From contig VZTJ01004191.1 in the NCBI GenBank assembly GCA_013397795.1, positions 597,880 through 661,879 of the forward strand: a stretch of 64,000 bases of DNA, read 5' to 3'. Shown here piece by piece: positions 15,201-27,105 of this stretch. The position numbers and the translations under genes are program-made. Numbering within the stretch: the stretch's first letter is position 1; each line of letters opens with the position of its first letter. The DNA is from Orthonyx spaldingii (lineage: Eukaryota; Chordata; Aves; Passeriformes; Orthonychidae). The notes under the pieces were generated by a model. That model was not told the DNA's origin. It saw only the letters and a program-made list of their open reading frames with translations, and did not search any database.

Positions 15201-17647
15201 CAGCTGAAGTCAGTTTACAGCATTGGGTGCTTGATACAGCCTAGTCACTCGTGTCTTTAAATGTGGCTCTTTCATTCTCTTTGTGTGATGCACCATATTT
15301 GAAGATCATTAACTAAAACATGGAAAGTAGCAAGTGCTAAACATACCGACATTTTCTACAGCTGATAAACTCAGTTCAATTACTTCATCACCTTCTTAGA
15401 GAAGGACTTGTGTGTCTGAAAGCCTGTCTGCTTTTCCCCAACCAGTGAGGGTGACTCCTGGAAGGCCATCCTTACTGTGTGAATTGAAAATTTGATTCAT
15501 GCTTGCTGTACACAGTATAATAATAGGAAAAAAAAATTCAGACACAGGGCAGAATTGGGATCATTAATCTCTGTGCTTTCTTTAAAATTGTAAGTTAATA
15601 ATTTTGGTTAGGGAAAAATTATGAAACAATGTTAAAATAATATTAAATCAAAAAATTATAGAAGATAAAAAAGTCATATCTACAGGCAGTGCTAAATGAG
15701 ATGATGTCTCAGCTGTCTGTCAGATGTATCCTAAATGCTTTTAGGCAAGATAATTCTAAATATGAAACTGTTCACATTTTAAAAATGTGTGTTGTTTAAC
15801 CAGCTGGACACACCTCTACATAATTTGGTTTGTATTCCATTTGCCCCCTCTTCTTTCAGACCAGGACTTTAGCAAGATATAAAGTATGATGAACTTTGTG
15901 CTTAGCCATCACAGAAGAAAGGGAAACAAATAAAACTTCTACAGAGTACTTGATCTTTTCTGGAAACTGGATGAAATGGCTTCCAGAAAAACAGCACAAC
16001 AATACAACTGATTGAATCCAAATCATGTCCACTGAGTTGGCATGGCCTTTTCATTTTATTGCTGGTTTAATACTGGGAAAGAGAGGTTTGTGACATTTTT
16101 GAAGGAAGTTGTAAATTTTTTTTTCTTTGTGGACACACTAATGGGAAAAACATGGGAGAGGCAGTACCCATAGTGGAAACGCTCTTGAGGGACTTACACT
16201 GAAAAAAACCTCATGTTAAACAGCATATTGTACCTGTTCTTTTTCCTTCTCCACTGAGAAACATCCGGCTGCTTTTTCTGAATTTACCCTGATCCCAGCC
16301 TGCCCACCCTTGACCTTGCCTCTTGGAGTAGCCCTAATGGCTATCAAATTTTACAGTTTTCTTTGGCACAAGCGTCTTGAAAACATCATGGCAACTTGAA
16401 AGCTGTAAAAACTGCACTCTGTGTTCCTCTGGTTCATTAGATTGTAACATTTACAAGGTCACAGCATCTAAAGAATAAAGATGTTAACATTTATGAGTCA
16501 AAAAAATAAAGTATCGCAGGAAGGACCACATGTAGCAAATGATAGAATTTAATTTGTTTTATAGAAAAAGTGATTTAACAAGCTTTTCATGGAAAGAGGT
16601 TTTCAAAAATGGACTTTTCTCTGAAGGTGAGGGGGTTTTTCGGTGTAGAAAAACTGAATGAGTCTTCATATGTCAATATTTTCTTCATAAAATTTGGACT
16701 TAGAGTAGATGCTGAATTCTGATACCACAAAACACAGAGGGAAATGGTATTTCAGCAGGTCAGGTGAGTGAAATTGATAACATTTTCCTATCTGATTCTT
16801 CATACATGGGTCAGGTTTTACGAATTTTAAGGGTAGAGCTGAGCAGGCTTCAAATGTGTGGAAATGTGCTGATGCTAAACTCTTCTTAAGAATCTAACAC
16901 ACAGTTTGAGTATTCTTGCTTAGGCTGAGTGTTTCCCAGAGAGATGAATTTCTGGCAAATCTCACCTGCATTTTACCAGAATGGTCTTTAATCTATGTTT
17001 GAGCTTTCATCCTGGCCTTTAGATCTGGAACTGGTTCCCTTCTCAGGAAAAGTGCAGCTTGATGTGGGAAATACAAATGCCTTAAGTTCAGGTTGTCCAG
17101 TGTGTGTTGCATAGCTGCTGGAAGTATATTAAATACAGAGTTTGCCAAAGAATATCTATAAATATAAATATATGAATATTCCCATGTGATGTTTACTTAT
17201 TTTCATGGCTTCTACCGTCTCATATCCAGTCATTAAGAAGAATAAGATGCTGATCTGACTGTGATCCAGGACTTGAACTTGTTTGTAATTCTTGTCAGTG
17301 TGCATGTAACTTCACTTCCACCTGTTTCCTTTAAAGCAGCGGTGTCAGTGCTGCACTGCTGTTTGTTCTGAATTGGAAATGGGAACAAAAAATTACAGTG
17401 CTGATCCTGTCTCATGTATCTCTCTACTGTGAATCCCAGAAAATACGCATTCCTGGCTTCACTAAGCCAGTGACAAAAAAGCCTCGTGATTTTCGTAGGA
17501 TTGGGATTTCACCTCAGGCTGTTTCACCTTTGGATGTTACAAGGTCACTTGCTTTCACAAACGTCTGAGATCAAGCTTGATAAAGCGATGTAATGAGGAA
17601 GACAGTTCTGCACTGTAAATCTGTTCTTAGTTGTGTAGGATTTAGAG

Positions 17648-17711
17648 CCTAGGGCTGGGCCTTTTCTCCTGTGTTTTTCTGTGGAAATGAGGGTAGTTCA
17701 CTAGCCCTAGG
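17648..17711. repeat. Inverted repeat, 9-bp arms, 46-nt spacer
   Basis: CCTAGGGCT at 17648-17656 and its reverse complement AGCCCTAGG at 17703-17711. Arms this short with such a spacer could be chance. Confidence 0.8.
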
Positions 17712-20686
17712 AGAAACAGCAACCAAAACTCAATAAAGAATCAGTAAACATTTTTGAAAGCTTTTAGGAGAGAAGCCATAAAAGTGAAAATATTACCACA
17801 TGGAAATACGGGCTACAGCATCTTGCAGCGTTCTTTGCTGCATAATAGTTGTGGATAAGCAGTCAAGATGATGCTGTTGAAGAACTGTAGTGTGACTTTT
17901 TTTTAGCAGAAGACTACTAAATTTCATTCTTCTTTATCAAAAAGAATGTGGTATGCTCCTAGTATGCTTTGCCTTCTGTAAGGGCTAGCAGCAACCTCTC
18001 TTCAAGCAAGAAGGTAAAACACAGTTTCTTTCCTGTCAAGTTTGTAAGGACAATGTTATTTACTCTCTCCATAGTGCCTTTTTGGTAGTATTTTGTTTAA
18101 AGCAGTTAGATGAAGAAAGATGAATATCAAAATATTTTTTCTTTAGATATTGAAGAAATACGTGGCTTTATCCATCAAGATGTACTTACAAAGATTTTAA
18201 TATTTCTTTTTCTAGCTATTTAATGGATCCAGTTTCTTTATGAGATATTCCACATAAGCATAAAATACCTGCATGATAACTTTTGTTTATGGTTCTCTAT
18301 ATTAGAAGTTGATGTAGGCAGACAGCTTTCTTTGAGTATTTGTTTTGAAATGTCTGAGCACATAAATTACTCCTTTCAAAGTCAATTGAAGTTTTTGTTT
18401 ACTAAATTAGCTCCAGATCTTTCCCTTATATTGCTAGTCGAGAAATACTTTAAAGTGGACACAGGTTTTATTCAATCCTACGCCTATTTTGAATATCTTC
18501 TGTTGCATTGTGAGTGTTGGGATCTGTGGCCTTGACAGATGCCAAGATAAAAATTGTGTCAATGCAAACTTTCCCATTTTCTATAGAAATCTGTGGAATT
18601 CAACACTAAACGCTGAATTTGGCTCATTGACTTCCAGGCCTCAGTTATTCTTCCTTTTGCATGTTAATAGCCATAAGGCTTCTTGTGACAGTTTAGCTGT
18701 GACACTCATCCAAAATTCATCAACTCCATGCAGACATTTGCTTTGATTTCAGTAGCTGTGCCCATGATGATCTGTAGCTGTGCTGACAAAAGTTTGTTGC
18801 ATGTGTTGTAATGATTTTTGGACATTCAGGAATTTAATTAACAGCAGCTCATGTAATGAAGAGTGGGAATGAATTTTTCTGGAGGTAGACTTTTACTTTC
18901 TTGGCATAAATTCTGTGCCACCTTCTAGCAAAGCTGGTTACTGCTTGCACAAAGTAAATTTCATGACACTGCTGAACATGTTAAGACAAAGTGGGAACCA
19001 GCCATTTTTCAGCTTTCTCACTCTTCTACAGTTTTGGTTGTCTTGTGGACATGAGTTATTGCATCCTGATGTGCCTTCTATTCTCTGCTGAAACAGAAAG
19101 ATGAAATACTGTGATATTGGAAGCAGAAGAGTTTGATTCTTGGGGGTTGTTTTGTAGTTGTATGTGCTTCTGGAAGAGCTGCTTCTCTGCAGGGTGGCCT
19201 TGTGAGGCTTCTGAGAGCTCCACCTCTCTGTGCCAGAATATACAAATTAAACAAATTCGGGGGGAGTGTCAGTTTCACCTCTAATAATGAAAGAAACAAC
19301 CCCATTATGTGTAAGGGAAATACAGGTCCCTTCAGACTAAAAAGAATAAGGTCACTTAAAGAAGACTAATTCAGATTCTCTTCCTGTAACTGAAATACAA
19401 GGACTGCAAATTACAGCACATCTTCACGGTCACACATTCTCGTTTTTTCTCAGATACTTGTCTAGGGTTCTTTTAAAAAAGTTTTTGAATGCTTGCATTG
19501 CATAATAACTGCAGTCTCATACCGTGGGTGTTCTGTAAGTAACACCAGTGCTGCTTGAGGGGGGCAGTAGCAGAGCGTGGCTGTGTTCCCTAGGGCTACT
19601 TAGAGAGTGATTTCCAGACTTTAACAAAAAGATTCACCTCTGCTTTCCAGCAAGAATTATGATGGAGTTTCCAAGTCCCTTTCACCTTGGTAAATAGCTG
19701 AACCAGTACAGTCACTGGTACACCCAAGTAAGCAAGTTTCTTTTTATCTCTTTTTTCCTGATCATTTTTTACTTTAAAACTTTTGAAACAAGCAGTGGAT
19801 TTTTGAGATTTTTCCAAACCAGTTGCAGAAAGAGATAATCAAAAGTATTTTGCCAGCATCTGAGGATGTGCTTGCTTACATCCAGCCCTGGGATTGGGAG
19901 TTTCTGTCTCTGTTGGATACACTAAGCTCAAATAGGTTCTTGGCAGACTCTGTCACTACTACAAATGGCCCTACACCTTCTTTATCATTTTGGTGCATTT
20001 AATTCTTGTGTGGAACTCCTGTGATCCTTGCCATTGTAGTACCACATGAAATGAATTCCTCTTGGAGAGGAAATTGCAATACTCTTTTAAGGTGATTTCT
20101 TCACTAAACACCCCAAAAGTTCTCTGTCTGAACAGCTGGAATTCAAGGAATTGAAAACTGTGTAAGTATTTTGCCAGTGTAGATAAAACTTTAGGTTTCC
20201 CTTTGAAAAACCTTTATATTTCATCATACTTGCATACTTGCACTTATATACAGCACAATTTCATGGTTGGATAGCAACTTTTTTTTTTCCCCTCTTGCTT
20301 TTTGTTTTGGTAATTCCTTCATGATGAAAGACAATATTAAGTGACGAAATGCTAAAAAAATTTAAGGATAGTTGAAGGTACAAATGTAGCAGGGAAAGCT
20401 AAATTTCTCACTTAGAGGTGTTTAGAGTTGGGATTTTGATTCACACCCAATTCTATCAATTACATGAAAAAAAGAATAACAGGATATGACCTAACTAAAG
20501 GAAATGAACACAGATGGCCCCTGCAAATTTTGAGGTTTACAACTGACAAAATGAAGAGCAAGCCCGCAGGTTTTATGTGATTGAATGTACTCCTATTAGT
20601 TTTGCTCTATATGAAGCTTACTAAGGAAGCCATATTCTGACATGTCATGTAATATTCTGTCCATAAATTATAGTTGTTCCACACTG

Positions 20687-20708
20687 AGGCATTCTTTAAA
20701 GAATGCCT
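20687..20708. repeat. Perfect 22-bp palindrome
   Basis: AGGCATTCTTT is immediately followed by its exact reverse complement with no spacer. It lies in unique intronic sequence with no recognised repeat around it. Confidence 0.95.
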
Positions 20709-20820
20709 TCCTCCAGCTATATGAGATGAGAAGATGGAGAGCTGGTCACATTGTTTGCGTTTCTCTTGGCAGCTGGAGCTTCAAAAAGGTTCAACATTTA
20801 GACTTTGCAGGCTTTTGCAT

Positions 20821-20932
20821 GTTTTTGTGAGGTTTTCTTGTTTGGTTTTTTTTTTTGGTTTGGGATTTTCTTTTTGGGGGGAGTGAGGGACTGGATATTT
20901 TTTTGGTGTGTTTTGGCTTTAGTTTTTTTGGA
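20821..20932. repeat. G/T-rich low-complexity stretch
   Basis: About 110 bp composed mostly of T and G with several TTTGG-like units and homopolymer T runs; the complement is A/C-rich. The lysine-rich open frame on the minus strand here is an artefact of this composition. Confidence 0.8.
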
Positions 20933-23600
20933 AATGTAAATTCACCTGTCTTAGCCCCTTGTTTTTTGCTAGCAATACTGGAGATGGAAATTCCAATCAG
21001 CCTGCCAGGTGAAGTTTTTAAATAGCAGTGTGAGTTTTGGAGGGGAAGAAACACCAAAAACCCCACATCATGGTTCTGAAAATGAGTTGGAATGTTAGGT
21101 TCCACTTCTAGTGTTGTACAGCTATTGGGGTGCAAAAGGGAGAAATAATTTTCTCATCCTTTTGCAATATTAATTGTGACTTGAACTCCTGAGAGAGTGA
21201 GATGAAAAGAATCTGTTTCTTTGTTTCTTTTGCTATTTGTCCCTTTTCTGTATCTGTTGCATTATCCTTTCTGTAACTTGAGTATTTGTATTGCATCATC
21301 ACCTTGTGCTGCTAATCACAGTACAGCATTTTAGAAACAAGTATTTAAGGGGGAGTCATTCAAAAGGCTTCACATTTCTTTGATTTTTTTTTTGTCCCTT
21401 TTGAAGGTTCTCCCACTGCTTATTTAAACAAACAGTCCTATTTGATTAATTTGTTTTTAAAAAGGGTATTAATTGCTCCACCCTTGGCACTCTGATGCTG
21501 AGCAACATAACCAGTGATAAATGCTTCTTCTGAATTCCCTCTTCTGAAAAGACTCATTGCTGGATGAAAGTTAAGAACAAATCTTAAAATGAAGGTGCCA
21601 TTTTTTCTGAGTGTCCTGAGGGGAATGCCTGACACGCCTGACATCAAAATCATGTTAGATGCTTTTTGAGTATAGACTTGGCCTGTTAAAACATGGCATT
21701 ACTGTAGAGCTCTAAGTCTATCCCTGTAGCCTGAGAATGATAGGAAGTTTCTGGAAATACTAATGAATGCTTATGGAAGCTGCAAATATCTGCTGAGTGG
21801 AAACCAGACTGTAACATTTTGGGAATATGCACCCAGGCACATGGGGCTGTGACCTCATGAGAGCAGCTTCTCAGAGACTTTGCACTGGAGGTTGTTTGGA
21901 ATGAGCACTTGACTTGCTGGTTCTCGTTTTCAAGAAGAATCACAGATGTCTCTTTTTGTTGTCATACTGCACTCGGAAGGTGGAGCACAACCACAGGCTG
22001 TGCTGGGCAGGCACTTGCACAACTAATGGATGGAAATTGTTAGTGAAGGATGAGAACTTTCTGAAACAGATCAGTGGTTTAAAGACTAGGAAGTTTACCT
22101 TTAAGCAGCAGTATTTTTGTTTGGAAGATCCTTCCTCCAGATTCTTATTTCTGGTGTTGCTGTGGTGCCAAATGCCGAGTTACAAAATAGCCAATTGGTG
22201 TTACAGATAAAGCCAAATCTGTAATTCCCTTTTCGAGCTGCTGAGGAGATTGTAGAAGGGGGACTTCAGAGCTGTTGGAGGCAGGTGGATGGAGACTTGG
22301 AGAATTCTGCATTTAAGGTAGATTTTTGGGAGGGACATGAGGGAATAGGCTTGCAACAAAACTTGGGAGAAGCCTGTCCCTGCTCTGACAGGTTGTGTGA
22401 GGGGGTACAAACCCAGCCATCTTCAATCCAAGGGCCACAAGTGCTGGAAGCATTGAGTGGCTGAGTCTGAGCTGGCTCTTCAGAGGAGTCTGCTTGTCCC
22501 CAAAGCACCTTGCTCCTTTGGGATTGCATCTGGGTATGATACCAGGTAGCAAAATCTTTTCATGGAGTACTTTTAAAAGAGGGGAAAAAAAAAAAAAAGT
22601 CTGTGTGAACGTAAACCTACTTCAGAAATATGTCAATCACCTCTGCAATGGAAGGCACATTTGAAATGTAATGCTGGGTTAGGTCTGAGATATGAACAGG
22701 TGGTGTTTTGAAAAGATAACTTTATCTGTTTATCATGTGCTGCCTGACTTAGGGAGAGTAGCTGTGGCTTTTGGTTTAGCACACCACAAATTTAGACCCG
22801 ATAGTTATCAAGCCATGAGGCTATGTTTAATTATTTATGTATTTTTAATTGGTTGATGTGCACCGCTGAATTATTCACAATAGTGACTGTGATACTGAGG
22901 TTCCACGTGTAAGCCAAAATACAGTCTGTAAAAAGAAGAAAGTTTGCATTTTCTAGAATGAGTGAAGAAGTGATTTCTTTGTATGAGGGAGGGAGGGTTG
23001 TGACAGGATTGTTTGTAATTGAAGCAGAATCCATCTCTCATCTTTTATGATCCTCTTTCAGGTACAGGCCAGTGTGAAAAAAACCCAAACAACTCTATCA
23101 TATCTTCTGAGAATAAAACACTTGACTTTTTGTTGTTCTTGTTTTACATGTATTAATACAGAAAACTATGCTTTTTTTGTTATAAAAGGCATACTTTTGT
23201 CTCATGCCATATTAATAGCATGCTTCACATAGTTGTTACAAGTCAAAGGTTTCACTCATTCTCTGCTTGATTATTTTGAAGCAAAAAAAACCCCTACATT
23301 TTAAATATAAAAAGTGTACCAAAATCAAGTGTACAAAAATCCTTTTTTATTTCTGACAACATACCATTGTTTAATGTGATGATACTTCAGTTATTTTGTG
23401 AAGGAGTGTTCTATACATTGGTTTGCTGCTTTTCAGACATGTATGACCCTGATATATCCAGTCAGTAATTCCCTGACCATGTGTTGGATGAAGTCGGCAA
23501 TATGAGCCAAATAGAAAGATGAGGAACATGCATATATCCAAGAAACACACTCAGTTGGAGAAATTTTTCTGTACTCTTAGACTTCTCTTTTTACAAAAGC

Positions 23601-23626
23601 TTCTTTTTCCTCCTCTTGTGTTTTAG
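23601..23626 (+). other. 3' splice site (acceptor) of EGF2 exon
   Basis: A nearly pure pyrimidine tract runs up to a ttttag acceptor immediately before the EGF2 exon. A TTAC sequence with its A at 23593, 33 nt before the exon, is a reasonable branch-point candidate. The branch point is inferred; the tract and AG are seen directly. Confidence 0.85.
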
Positions 23627-23755
23627 ATATCGATGAGTGTGAAAATGACTACTACAATGGGGGTTGTGTCCACGAGTGCATCAACATTCCAGGCAACTAC
23701 AGGTGTACGTGCTATGACGGGTTCATGTTAGCCCACGACGGCCACAACTGCCTTG
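23627..23755 (+). CDS. SCUBE1: SCUBE-family exon, calcium-binding EGF-like repeat (EGF2), internal exon
   Basis: This internal coding exon encodes exactly one calcium-binding EGF-like module of a secreted or cell-surface SCUBE glycoprotein. It enters in phase 1 (first two bases complete a split Asp codon) and leaves with one base of the next codon, giving 43 residues. The module starts Asp-Ile-Asp-Glu-Cys and has six cysteines at residues 5, 14, 18, 27, 29 and 42, the usual 1-3, 2-4, 5-6 EGF pattern. The DxDE start, Asn20 and Tyr25 are the normal calcium ligand and packing positions. CINIPGNYRCTC fits the Asp/Asn beta-hydroxylation consensus CxNx4[FY]xCxC. The stretch ending LAHDGHNCL is typical of SCUBE EGF2. 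The upstream ttttag and downstream gtgagt are consensus splice sites. Paralogue choice rests on remembered family sequences: NDYYNGGCVHEC favours SCUBE1 over SCUBE2, and SCUBE3 is the main alternative. The SCUBE family call is much firmer than the paralogue. Confidence 0.85.
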
Positions 23756-23761
23756 GTGAGT
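23756..23761 (+). other. 5' splice site (donor) of EGF2 exon
   Basis: The sequence gtgagt follows the last exon base G and matches the vertebrate donor consensus. Using it keeps the phase 1 reading frame into the EGF3 exon. Confidence 0.88.
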
Positions 23762-26605
23762 AGTGAATGCTGGCAAGAAACTTTCATTTCATGGCTGTGG
23801 CAAGAAGGCCTGATCTGTTCTCTGCATTTTATCATCTGGCATGTCTTCAGTAAAGACTTGATCCAGGTCACAGTGAATAAGTCCAAACGTGTGTGTTGGC
23901 TCCATTGAGGTTTAGCCCAGACCCTTACAGCTGTCACTCTTAATCTCACCATGCTCAAAGCAGTTTGCCCATGTTTAATACTGCTGAAGAAAACCCTGAC
24001 TCCCAAAGCTTGTTATGGATGCTCGGGCTTCTTTTTTAAGGAAAGTAATCTGTTAAATATATTAAATATACTGAGATATATTTTGTCTGCTTCTTCCAAC
24101 TTTTGTAATCCCAGTCATATCTTTAGAGTTTGCCCTCTCCTGTTTTTTCCCTTTTCAGGCAATACAAGTTTAGGATATGGTGGATGAACATAAATCGCAG
24201 AATGTTAAAAGTACAAGTAAGTGAGGAAGTAATATTTGAACAATGAAACAGGGCAGAAGAAACAGTTATCAGTAATAGCTTTTTAGAAAGTGGAGGGACA
24301 CTGTCCACTGACTGTACAAAGCCATGTTCAGTGCAGGATCTCAATTGCTTCAGCAGTCTGAGGATTTGGGGTTCTGTATTTTTGATTCATGGCCATTGCT
24401 CTGGTTTAAATAGGTTGGGTTTGTCCTAGAAGCTACATAAGCATATGTTTTTGTTATAAAATTTCTTCACACCAGTTACCTGGAAATGAATCTAGATTCC
24501 TATGTTCAGTTTCTCATAGCTGCTTACTTGTTAGTCATTTTTAGTTAAATTCTAGTGCTTAGAGATTATCTTTCTCAGTATTCCCAATGGAAATGCAATG
24601 ACCATGCTTTGGTACAGTCCTAAGTTAATTTCAAGGTGATGTTTATAAAACATTGTGTAAAAGGGATGTCTTTTCTCTGTCAGCAGCAGCTCTACTTTGG
24701 TAAAAACTGAGATGTTTGCAATGAAAGTCAAGAAATGAGGCAGTGAACCAGAAATATTGAAGTCCAGTATCACCAGTCTGCACTAACTGATGCTATGAAA
24801 GAACTAGAATTTCAGGGCAAGGATTTGATTAGCCTTTCAGTAGATGTATTTTGTATTGCATTTATTTTCAAACAGAGTAATATTTGTTCAGATGGATTAT
24901 ATATCCTGACCATTGATGGGGGTTTGACTCAAACTTCCAAATTTCATTTGTTATAGAACAGAGTAAATAGATTAATTTGCCTCAGCCTGAGGTGGTCAAA
25001 TGATTAATGGAGCAAGAGGTATTTCCTATGCAAAGAACAGCCAGGCATTAATTTAAAAAATAAAAACTCTATTTTTTCTAATATTCATAAATTCTTACTA
25101 AAACAGGACACAAACATAATCAAATAGTTCAACTATTTGGAATTCAAATAACTGTGCATGTGTGTTGTTTCAAACAGCTTGCTAGTTTCAGCTTTGTCCA
25201 AACAACATCCATTATAGTAGGGAAAGTAGTAGGGAAAAAAACCTTTTGAACAATAAAAAGCAAAAGGAGTAACCTGATCAAGGATGAGCCATTCAGGAGA
25301 GCTGTGGGATTTTTTTGGACCTGCTGTCTGTGTTATTGCTCTCTGGTCATGAACCATAGAGGCTAAATCCACAGAGATAGTCACATTTCTAATTATATAT
25401 TCATTAACTTCTATTCAGCCACTGTTTTGCTTTTAGTTTTTTAAAAAAGGCTTACAATAATATAAACAGGTGACTACAGTGGGAATAATAGCAAAGTGCT
25501 CCCTTTCTCCCAATGTACAACCTTAAAGACACTAAAAGAGGTCACAGTTGTCTTTCTGATCTTGAGACCATGGACTGAGGAGGTTGTGTCTGCAACTAAT
25601 GAATGATCTTTAGCACGTCTCAGTAAAATACCTGGTTTTACTTAGAGGCACTGAAAAGGGAATCAAGGCACTTTCCCTCTTCTTTCCGTCACTAAAATTT
25701 GAATGAGTTTACTGAGGACTAACATGTCTGGTTGTAAGGTTTTAGACTGAAGTTTGTAATTGTGGCAGTGGCCATGCAATTCTTGCTAAGACTGCTTGTG
25801 TGTGTGCTAACTCAGAGTTGGAACAGCATTGCTAGAAAAGAGAGAACTTTTTTTTGGATGTCCTTTTTCTACCATTATTTGGTTCCTACCTGGTTGCTGG
25901 CATTATCAGTTGTACTGACTGTTGTGATAGCCTGGTTGTTCCCATTAGTAGAACATCAGTTTTTGAAGAGGGGGACATTTCAATCCCTTCCCTTCTTGAC
26001 CAGTTCTATTTCCTTTCTCTTATGCTACCAGAAATATGTAGATGCAGAAAGAGGTTGCAGTGAGGTCTCAAATAAAAAACAAACCCTGTATTTGCACATA
26101 CAAATTTAAATTAGGATTTCTGGAACATTTTGGAAAAGGGTTGGCTTATTCCAAAGATTTTCTTTTCCACCTTGATGAAATTAGGCATTGAAAGGAATTA
26201 AAGTTTTGGTGAATCCACTGGTTCCCACCTATTCTTGTCTTTTGAGAAACCACTTATTTTTCATTGATTTTATGGAGACAAAGAATGTTTCACAAGATTA
26301 ATAACAATGTTTTTCACCTTTCTATGCATTCTTGTAATGAAAAAGATTGCATCCAAATTTCTGCATATCCTGTTTCACATCAGGATTTCTGTGTATCTTG
26401 CTTTACTGAGGTCTTTGCAAAATCTTAAGCCATCTCTTCCTGACAGGGTTTACATTGCCTTATAAACCTTCACTGAATGTCTTTCTAGTCACATCAGTAT
26501 AGCAAGATGATTAAAATCTTCTTTATAAATAGCAAACTTGGAGTATTCAATTACAGCAGATGCTGTTGATCATTTACGTGCTTTTTCCTGAGTTCTTGCT
26601 TCAAC

Positions 26606-26990
26606 TTTCCTTTCCTTTCCTTTCCTTTCCTTTCCTTTCCTTTCCTTTCCTTTCCTTTCCTTTCCTTTCCTTTCCTTTCCTTTCCTTTCCTTTCCTTTCC
26701 TTTCCTTTCCTTTCCTTTCCTTTCCTTTCCTTTCCTTTCCTTTCCTTTCCTTTCCTTTCCTTTCCTTTCCTTTCCTTTCCTTTCCTTTCCTTTCCTTTCC
26801 TTTCCTTTCCTTTCCTTTCCTTTCCTTTCCTTTCCTTTCCTTTCCTTTCCTTTCCTTTCCTTTCCTTTCCTTTCCTTTCCTTTCCTTTCCTTTCCTTTCC
26901 TTTCCTTTCCTTTCCTTTCCTTTCCTTTCCTTTCCTTTCCTTTCCTTTCCTTTCCTTTCCTTTCCTTTCCTTTCCTTTCCTTTCCTTTCC
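26606..26990. repeat. Pentanucleotide microsatellite (TTTCC)77
   Basis: There are 77 uninterrupted copies of TTTCC over 385 bp without a single mismatch. The strand shown is pure pyrimidine and its complement is pure purine (GGAAA). It is the first block of a three-part array. All reading frames are open because the motif cannot form a stop codon, so the long open frames here are not genes. Perfect purity over this length suggests recent expansion, or an idealised assembly of a longer, less pure tract. Confidence 0.99.
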
Positions 26991-27040
26991 TNCTTCCCTT
27001 CCCTTCCCTTCCCTTCCCTTCCCTTCCCTTCCCTTCCCTT
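26991..27040. repeat. Pentanucleotide microsatellite (TTCCC)~9 with an N
   Basis: The second block of the array changes to TTCCC, about nine copies from 26994. It is preceded by a short irregular junction with one ambiguous base at 26992. The complement is a GGGAA / AAGGG repeat. Confidence 0.97.
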
Positions 27041-27105
27041 TCCATTCCATTCCATTCCATTCCATTCCATTCCATTCCATTCCATTCCATTCCATTCCAT
27101 TCCAT
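27041..27105. repeat. Pentanucleotide microsatellite (TTCCA)13
   Basis: The third block has 13 perfect copies of TCCAT (a rotation of TTCCA), complement TGGAA / GGAAT. It runs directly on from the TTCCC block and ends in unique sequence. Each block differs from its neighbour by one base of the unit, which fits point mutation in a unit followed by local expansion of the variant. Confidence 0.98.

Larger units (their letters stand above)
1..23626 (+). other. Upstream intron (partial), no supported gene
   Basis: This is intronic sequence 5' of the EGF2 exon, reaching beyond the window start. I looked for the preceding SCUBE module (an EGF repeat with the DVDEC...CHIDAICQN type pattern) and did not see it, so the intron appears to be at least 23.6 kb. 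The open frames here are 60-120 codons, show no recognisable domain and look random. The region holds a short TTTA repeat near 1.7 kb, a polypyrimidine stretch near 2.8 kb, an AT-rich stretch with two TTAATTAA octamers near 7.9 kb, inverted repeats at 12.2, 17.7 and 20.7 kb, and a G/T-rich stretch near 20.8-20.9 kb. I recognised no clear transposable element. A short or divergent upstream exon could have been missed by eye. Confidence 0.7.

Noticed and set aside
20860..20892. G-quadruplex in the G/T-rich tract
   Set aside because: Only one G run of adequate length plus scattered GG/GGG pairs; four evenly spaced GGG runs are not present.
20791..21135. Lysine-rich 114-codon minus-strand open frame
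   Set aside because: Its composition follows the G/T-rich low-complexity tract on the plus strand; no motif.
1..23626. A preceding SCUBE EGF1 exon
   Set aside because: I looked by eye for a DVDEC-type start and the CHIDAICQN pattern with an acceptor in phase 1 and found none. A translated search could still find a divergent one.
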